From Adiantum capillus-veneris (lineage: Eukaryota; Streptophyta; Polypodiopsida; Polypodiales; Pteridaceae), in contig CM043958.1 of assembly GCA_014529385.2 (NCBI GenBank), positions 145,911,734 through 145,975,733 on the forward strand: a stretch of 64,000 bases of DNA, given 5' to 3'. Shown here one piece after another: positions 58,041-64,000 of the stretch. Below the pieces are notes generated by a model, which had not been told where the DNA came from, made no database searches, and saw only the letters and a list, made by a program, of their open reading frames with translations. Numbering within the stretch: position 1 is the stretch's first letter; every line of letters starts with the position of its first letter. Made by a program: the position numbers and the translations under genes.

Positions 58041-58490
58041 CTACACTCCCTCCCGAGCGACCTGAGGATCATGTCATCGACTTGGAGAAAGTTTGTAAGA
58101 AAACGCTTTTTGGACATTCTCAAACTCTTTCCAAGTAGACTTTGAGATGCTGACATTGATAACAACGACCTTCCTTAGCATAAATGACTTGTTCATCTGC
58201 CGTTATGTATCCTCCTATAATTCCTTTGCGGCTTTTCGAGAAAGTTTTCAATCGAGAAAGTATGGCCGAGGGGCCTCAAACTGAAAAGGATTAAGGATTT
58301 TTAAATCCTAGTCTTGCCAACTTATAGAGCACCGATTGTGGGGCCTAAAATCCTCAAAACCCAAAGCTTGAAGTCCGGAGCTGATTTTCGTAAAACGCGG
58401 TGACATGTTGATGTGGCAGGCCGTAAGGATGATGGCGTCGTAGGACTGTACAGATTTTCGCGAATTACGTTGGTAGATTTTACAATTTTC
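58041..58490 (+). pseudogene. gypsy K resumed (short) and unassigned sequence
   Basis: 58041-58085 repeats TACACTCCCTCCCGAGCGAC and CATCGACTTGG of gypsy K, after which similarity to 55633 onward stops. The rest, to 58490, has no gene that I can recognise. Confidence 0.6.
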
Positions 58491-58739
58491 AGTGCTAGCT
58501 TTTTGGAGCAGATGCTTTTGGGGTTTAGTGCTTTTGGGGGAAGAGCTTTTAGGGCTCTGCTTTTGGGCAACCCTTGTACTCTTTATAAGAGCCCTTGGGG
58601 TCTCACTCTGCAGAGCATTTGGACGTAGAGTGTGAGAGCAAAGGATTGTTGTGACATAATAATAGAGAAATACCGGAGTGGTGCTAGTGTTTTGGGGCCA
58701 GTGCTTCTTGGCTCGGAACTTTGCCGTGCCGTGTCGTGT

Positions 58740-58792
<53 letters not shown>

Positions 58793-58920
58793 AAGTTCAG
58801 CGATTTTGTAATTTTTGTTCGTGTGTTGCTATTAATTTCTCGCATGGAGTGTCCAAGTCTGAAAACCTGGATCAAAGAAAATAGGCGCTGTTTGATCCCT
58901 GACTTCACCCGACGCTCTGC
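58491..58920 (+). repeat. LTR piece of family M (third copy)
   Basis: gagcagatgcttttggggtttag, ttataagagcccttgggg, and tttggggccagtgcttcttggctcgga resemble 62995-63260 (plus) and the reverse of 61880-62110. It includes a (CT)n tract at 58743-58789. Confidence 0.6.
58743..58789. repeat. (CT)n microsatellite
   Basis: About 23 units inside an LTR-like segment. Confidence 0.95.
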
Positions 58921-58968
58921 ATAGCTTACTCGCACTAGAATTTGGCCTATCGCCCACCATATGTGGCA

Positions 58969-59237
58969 CTAAAACAGCCGTGGGTTTGGCTTCTTTTCTT
59001 TCTTATCCTCTTTGTCCTGTGAGTCAGCTGTTTTCTTCTTGTTTGGACAATCCGCATCAAAGTGACTAGGTTGCTCGCAAATAAAGCATTTATTCTCAGC
59101 CATTAAAGCCTTCTTTTCCTCGAAAGACTTGCACACAAAAGGCGTCGTGTTTTTTGGCATGTCCTCCAGACGTCTCGGCTAATTCCTTAGCTTTCTCTGT
59201 TTTTCTTGACCCCTCGGAAGCTTCAGGAGTTGCTTTT
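58969..59237 (-). pseudogene. gypsy gag, zinc-knuckle part (left of L2)
   Basis: The minus frame 58969-59160 reads KSFEEKKALMAENKCFICEQ, then the rest of a CCHC knuckle (CX2CX4HX4C: CFICEQPSHFDADC), then a Lys-rich tail. Upstream in another frame comes KATPEASEGSRKTEKAKELA. The coding sequence is cut at 59237 by the solo LTR L2 and resumes at 60765. Confidence 0.8.
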
Positions 59238-60759
59238 TGTTGCTAAATTGGCTTTATCTGACAGAAAAATAATTCTGAATGAATTATTGGATTTATAAGT
59301 GAGGGTTTTCTCGCTTGGAACATCAAGGAAAAATAATTCTAAATGAATTATTGGAATTTTAAGTGAGGGTTTTTCTCACTGGAGACATTCGAGTACAGAG
59401 TATTCCTAGTGCGTCATTCAAAGTAATGACGATAGCAGTGTGAACGAGAATATCTGTAAGGCCACCAGGAACGGGTACTTCTGATGCGTCACATCGGATG
59501 GGTGACAGGGAGCATCGGGAAGAAGTATCCGACCATCCGGGAACGAACATCTCTGATGCGTCATAGGATGGGTGACATAGAGTATCGTGAAGGGGATTGT
59601 ACCGTAAGTTCGGTAGGAAAGGACTAGGTGATGGGTATTCCTGATGCGTCACAAGGTGGGTGACGGGTGCATCGGAAAGGGGATATCCATAGTCTAGAGG
59701 AAATCCGAACTGGAAAGAGGAATACGCGTAAAGACGCAATCACAAGAATAAAGATGGGTTCTGAGAAGCTTTTCTTAAAAAGCGGAAAATTTGAACGAGT
59801 TTTCCGGGAAGAGCAAACGCTTTTCCGCGAGGAATCTATGTTTGCATTGCATTCGTGCATGTGGTTGCATCCAGGGACGCCTGGGAAGTGCTGTGAAAGC
59901 ATTGATTTTAACTTATAAGGTTTTATTGAGTTTTTGGGCAGGTTCAGACCAATTTTAAAAATATGCCGGCCGTCCACTTAATAAGTGGGCAGCCACTTAG
60001 AAAATAAAGCAACAAAACCAGCTAGCGAATTCTCTCTCCCTATTTCGGGTAGAACAGAAGAAAAAAATAATAATAAAAAAAAATAAATTTTTTTGGAAAA
60101 AAAAAAAAACCCGGCCGTGATCTCTCCGCGAGCAGCTATTCGTGCCGTGGTAAAGGAGCTATAAAAGCACCACATGCCCTCACCGAAGGGAGGTTGCCAG
60201 CGCCAGCAAGAGAAGACTCTGCCGCCAGAAGACGCGAGAGATCGTGAGACTACGAAGCACGGAAGTCGCTTTTCTCGCGCAAGAGCGAGAGGTACCTATT
60301 GTGGATTCGCCATACGAATTGTTGTCGTGTGTTTGCGTGTGTGTTTACAGGTACTTTCATCGCGAAGGAGAAGCGAGAAGGCTTCGGCCTACGCTTGGGA
60401 ATTCCGGAAACGGAATTCGGAAATTGTCTGCGGAGTCTCAACTCCGAGTACAGACGGAAAAAGGATTGAGAGCTTGTCTCTCGGATTTCCCTTACGGGAA
60501 GGAACGACTATCGAGTCAGAGATTTAGAACGGAGGGGTTTTCTCCGGTTCTTGTGCTTGTAAAAAGATTCTCCCTAATAAAGAATTCTCTTTAAGGGGGG
60601 AGACCAGCCCATCTTCTGGTCCCCAGTACTGTGTCGATCTTCTCACTCTCTCTCTCTCTCTCTATCTATTTCTCTCTATATCCTTTGGCTTCAATAATAA
60701 GAGATAAATTCTATTTATCTGAGTATATTTTATATTGTTATGCGCTCCCGTTTGTGACA
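59238..60759 (-). repeat. solo LTR of family L, copy L2
   Basis: 1522 bp in minus orientation (TGTTGCTAAATTGG...CCGTTTGTGACA on the plus strand), flanked by a perfect CTTTT duplication (59233-59237 and 60760-60764). It interrupts a gypsy gag. It is about 440 bp shorter than L1 but keeps both ends and the three TGATGCGTCA motifs. Confidence 0.9.
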
Positions 60760-60764
60760 CTTTT

Positions 60765-61858
60765 GCAAAGGGATTCTTAGCTGAATTTTTCTTTGACTGC
60801 CCCCTTTCACGTTGCCTTGGAATCCACTGTCTCTTCTCCCTTCACCAAGGCACGACCAATGTTGCCAACCTCCATAACATGCATAAGGGTGGCCACTGTG
60901 TTCTTTGTACAATAATTCCTGAGCCCTTTAGCTCTGTCTATGACACAAACACAAATTTGTAGGAAGTTACTGAAAGCAGCGATTTACAAAACTTCGCATT
61001 GTACTCCTCTTAAGTTTTTGCAAGAAGCCGCTTTGAGTTGGTGCCAATCTATCATGACATCAACTTCAAGCTCATTTGACAGCCATGCAGAGCAAACATC
61101 CGTTTGAAGTAAACCCATGTGGTGGGTGCTTGTCCTTGCATCAATAATGTCGTCCACCATGAACGTGCATTTCCTTTTGAGAAAGTGGCCACTTTATAGA
61201 CCTTCGAAGCCTCGGTGAATTTCCCCCCTACATAAGTAGTATCAAATTGTTGGAGGAAAGTAAGAGCCTTCGTCTTGTCTTCAAAACCATTGAAAGTGTC
61301 AAACCTTCACAATTGCATCACCTTCTTTGTAAGGTTTCAGCTTGTTAAGCACTGTCAAATTGTCATAGGTAAGTGTTTGCAACATGGGTACAATGCTAGG
61401 GGATCATCTATGCTTCTTGGCCATTAGCATTTTGGCTTCCTCATGCCATATTTGCCTACTAATTGGAAAAACTAGCCATATCAAAATTGCCGTGTGGCAT
61501 CCCAAACTACCCTGAAACCTTGGTTGTAAGCCCATATTATTGTACATGGGGTTTGGCATCATGCCTTGCATACCCCCAAAGATTGTTCCTGGCATGTGTG
61601 CTGATTTCCAGGCGCATTATGCATAAGCAGCCATGCTTTGAAACACAGATCCACCCCAAAATACCCCGGCTGTATCGTATGTCACAAACTGTTGACGTGT
61701 CAAGCCAGTGAAGAACGGAGCCAACTTGCAGGTTTCAATGATTGGTGATTTAATCGTGGGTGGAGTAGTGAGAAATGATGTTTAAGAATGCTTGCACATA
61801 CTCTAGGCCCGGATCCTTGTGGTTATTTGCGGAGGGAGTATTGTTGTTGTTACTCATT
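60765..61858 (-). pseudogene. gypsy gag, N-terminal and capsid part (right of L2)
   Basis: Minus strand. A likely start is at 61858 (MSNNNNTPSANNHKDPGLEY). Decayed capsid sequence follows: 61404-61595, a Met/Asn-rich part; about 61200-61260, from FLQQFDTTYVGGKFTEA; about 61060-61150; and 60730-60912, which leads into the Lys-rich stretch before the knuckle at 58969. There are frequent stops. With 58969-59237 it forms one gag interrupted by solo LTR L2. Confidence 0.72.
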
Positions 61859-61879
61859 GCCCGTGTCACGAGAGACGGC

Positions 61880-62110
61880 CACCACGTGCCAACCAAAAAG
61901 AACAAACTGAACACTTTTAGCACTTCAAATAACACTAAACTGAAAGAGAGAGAGTGCATGGCACACGATACGTGGAGTTGCAGAATTCCACCCCAAGAAA
62001 GCACTGGCCTCAAACCTTGGTGCCTTGAGCCCTATGCACATAACTAAAGGCCCTTGGCCTATGAAAAGCAGTTTACATGAAAAGCTTCAAACTCAAAATC
62101 ATCTAGCCCA
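61880..62110 (-). repeat. LTR segment of family M, minus orientation
   Basis: The reverse complement of about 62995-63315 with moderate divergence: cttttgggc.agatg.ttttgagtttgaagc, cataggccaagggccttta, ttcttggggtggaa.tc, ttggcacgtggtg. It lies directly upstream of the gag start at 61858, so it is probably the 5' LTR and leader of that element. Confidence 0.7.
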
Positions 62111-62752
62111 AAAGCAATAGCGCCCAAAAGTTGCCAGTGTGTTTTGCAAAAATCCGTACAGGTGCCACGTCAGCAGAGCCAGTGTAAAATGCGGAATTCC
62201 GTACTTGTTGCACGTCAGCATAGCCAATGTGAATTGCAAAAATCTGTCAGTACAACTGCCACGTCATCCGCTTGCGACGCAAGAGATTGAGTGTGTGTGT
62301 GTGCGCATGTGTGCGGTTCTGCTTTATTATAATGCCTTTAGGTCCCTTGGGCCCCATCGAACGGGGTCCCATAAATTGGCGAGAACTCTTCTTTAAAAAT
62401 AGGACACTCCAGACTTTGCAAGTTGGTAAAAAATTTCTTTTGTTGCTTCTGCTTCTTCACTTAGGGTTTAGGCCCCTCGGTCGAGATCTGGAGGTTGGCT
62501 CCGTTCTTCAGTGACTTGACACGTCAGTAGTTTGTGATAGCCTAGACCTAGATGTTTATTTACAGGGGGAGTATTAAGAAGTCTGAGTAGTGGTTACTCT
62601 CAGCACCTCCAAATGATGCAGGCTACGGTTTGGGGGACGTTTGGTTGTAAAAGGCCTCTATACCTGATGGCCCGGATCTTTTTAGGCTATTTGCAAGAGG
62701 AGTGTTAAGGAAGTCGTTGAACAGCTCATGGCCCGGTTATTTGCGGGGGGAG
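62111..62752. other. inter-LTR sequence with repeated PPT-like motifs
   Basis: No gene. The motif (c)acgtcagca/tcatc recurs at 62165-62275. Three (g)ggggagt(g/a)tt.a motifs at about 62563, 62698 and 62745 look like repeated polypurine tract/LTR-start junctions. Confidence 0.5.
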
Positions 62753-63315
62753 TGTTCATCGGTGGTTTTATGTTTCTATGTCTTGTAATATGCATATGTG
62801 AGCATTTGTGTTGCATTGTGATGTGGCAACCACTGAATATTCCTTATGGGATGAGATTTTTCTCGGAAACCAACGACCCAGGATATCAAGAGCTTCGATA
62901 TGGAATGAGACTCTTTTTTTGGATGAGATTTTTCTGGGAAGCCAGGATATCAAGAGCTCCAGTGTTGCCGTGATTTACGTTGCGTAGCTTTGGCGGCAGC
63001 TTTTGGGACCAGATGCTTTTGAGTTTGAAGCTTTTCATGTAATTGCTTTTCATAGGCCAAGGGCCTTTATATATGCGCAAGAGCTCAATCTCTGGCACTC
63101 TTCCAGGTGAAGGTGCAGAGCGCGAGTACCGGCATTGTACTGAGTTCAGGCAATGTAAAGAAATACAGAAAGGGGCGCTAACGTTTGGGGCCAATGTTCT
63201 CTTGGGGTGGAACTCCGCCACTCCCGGTCTTGTGTCGTGCATCTCTTTCAGTACAATTATTATTTGAAGTGCTTTTTTTTGTTCATTTTGTTCTTTCCTG
63301 TTGGCACGTGGTGCT
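62753..63315 (+). repeat. LTR segment of family M, plus orientation
   Basis: Starts TGTTCATCGG after the purine tract GCGGGGGGAG and is homologous in reverse to 61880-62110 from about 62995 on. Contains TATATATG and a region TTCTCTTGGGGTGGAACTCC shared with the other copies. Confidence 0.6.
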
Positions 63316-63605
63316 CGTCCTATTACACCGTAGGTGGTGGAAATACCTTATGCATGTGTCCATTGAGATCCACACTTGGACGCTCAAAGGTGGCTGACTG
63401 AACTGGAATAGCTTGAGGAATTGGTGTCCAAGCCACCTAGGTGTTCATGGACAACAAAGGTTTGCCTTGGAGCTGTAAATGACTCCGCAACATGCGAATG
63501 CTCCCTGTCTCGCTCGGTTGCATTTGGGACGTGCCCTTGACATAGTAACAAGGGACGGAGGGGACGGAGCCTAGAGACGGGGGAGCCTGATTCCGGGACG
63601 GGGAC
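63316..63605. other. unassigned G-rich sequence before L3
   Basis: No recognised gene. The minus frame 63384-63668 is open, but most of its first part lies in the L3 LTR and the rest shows no motif I recognise. Confidence 0.35.
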
Positions 63606-64000
63606 TGTCACAAACAGGAGCGCATAGCAATATAGAATATACTTGGATAAATAGAATTTATCACTCAATAGTGAAGCGAGAGTATATAGAGAGAAATATA
63701 TATATATATATAGAGAGAGAGTGAGAAGATCGACATAGTATTGGGGACCAGAAGATGGGCTAGTCCCCGCTCGTAATAATATCTTTATTACCGAGGAGAA
63801 GTCTATACAACCACTTGAACCGAACGTATTACCACGTTCGTTCTAGAATAAGACTTGATGGTTCCCGAAAGCCTCGGCTTCCTATTCGTAGGGCAAACCC
63901 CTATTCCAAGGCACTTCTGTTCCTTATTCCAAATCCTCGAGAACCAAGGTTCTCGCCTCTGGATCTCACCTTCCAGACTCAGGGTATAGCATCCCTTGCA
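63606..64000 (+). repeat. LTR of family L, copy L3 (cut by window end)
   Basis: TGTCACAAACAGGAGCGCAT... direct copy of 56075 onward, including the CGAACGT hairpin (about 63821-63842). Left flank GGGAC. The right end lies outside the window, so it cannot be said whether it is solo. Confidence 0.88.

Noticed and set aside
56075-60759. One DNA transposon with 1.5-2 kb terminal inverted repeats
   Set aside because: Each arm has its own 5-bp target duplication and interrupts a separate gypsy coding sequence, so two solo LTRs explain it better.

Overview
The window looks like nuclear DNA of a land plant. It has nested Ty1/copia and Ty3/gypsy retrotransposons, long (GT)n, (GA)n and (CT)n microsatellites, a multi-exon gene with GT-AG introns, and a decayed organelle-type PPR gene. 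The wording of the PPR repeats and the TE-filled introns suggest a seed-free plant, perhaps a fern; that is an inference, not a proof. I see no bacterial genes, CRISPR array, rRNA or tRNA gene.

Layout. 1-11757: an old copia element (H, minus strand) holds a complete Ty3/gypsy chromovirus-like element (G1, 1426-9757) with 1.7-1.8 kb LTRs, a tRNA-Met-type PBS and a TAGTY target duplication. 11764-13880: copia debris (E). 13890-38565: a nest of elements. Gypsy F (plus strand) was split by gypsy D (minus), D was split by copia B (minus), and B was entered by a short-LTR gypsy (A, plus, 22493-28152) and by a young copia (C, minus, 29908-35085) whose two 279-bp LTRs are identical. F was also hit by a Mutator-like element with a 9-10 bp target duplication (37301-38297) that carries a coiled-coil reading frame. 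38565-41600: gypsy debris (G2, minus) containing a solo LTR of the G1 family with a perfect CATTT duplication. 41600-48850: mostly unassigned sequence with (GA)n tracts, a 175-bp direct-repeat pair, a ~350-bp tandem duplication and unrecognised minus-strand reading frames. 48850-50930: a stop-ridden PPR pseudogene. 53742-54737: the first five exons of a plant HAD-superfamily hydrolase gene, the only clearly functional-looking host gene. Its remaining exons are not visible. What follows to the window end is retroelement: gypsy pol and gag pieces, two solo LTRs of one ~2 kb LTR family in opposite orientation (56075-58035 plus; 59238-60759 minus), inverted LTR pieces of a second family, and a third copy of the first family running off the end.

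Most protein-like reading frames here are broken retroelement polyproteins. The window is best read as a stratified record of insertions: target duplications and interrupted coding frames give their order. Element C is the most recent by LTR identity, yet its polyprotein frame is broken twice. LTR ends and TSDs were read by eye. Family assignments rest on visible motifs, not on database searches.
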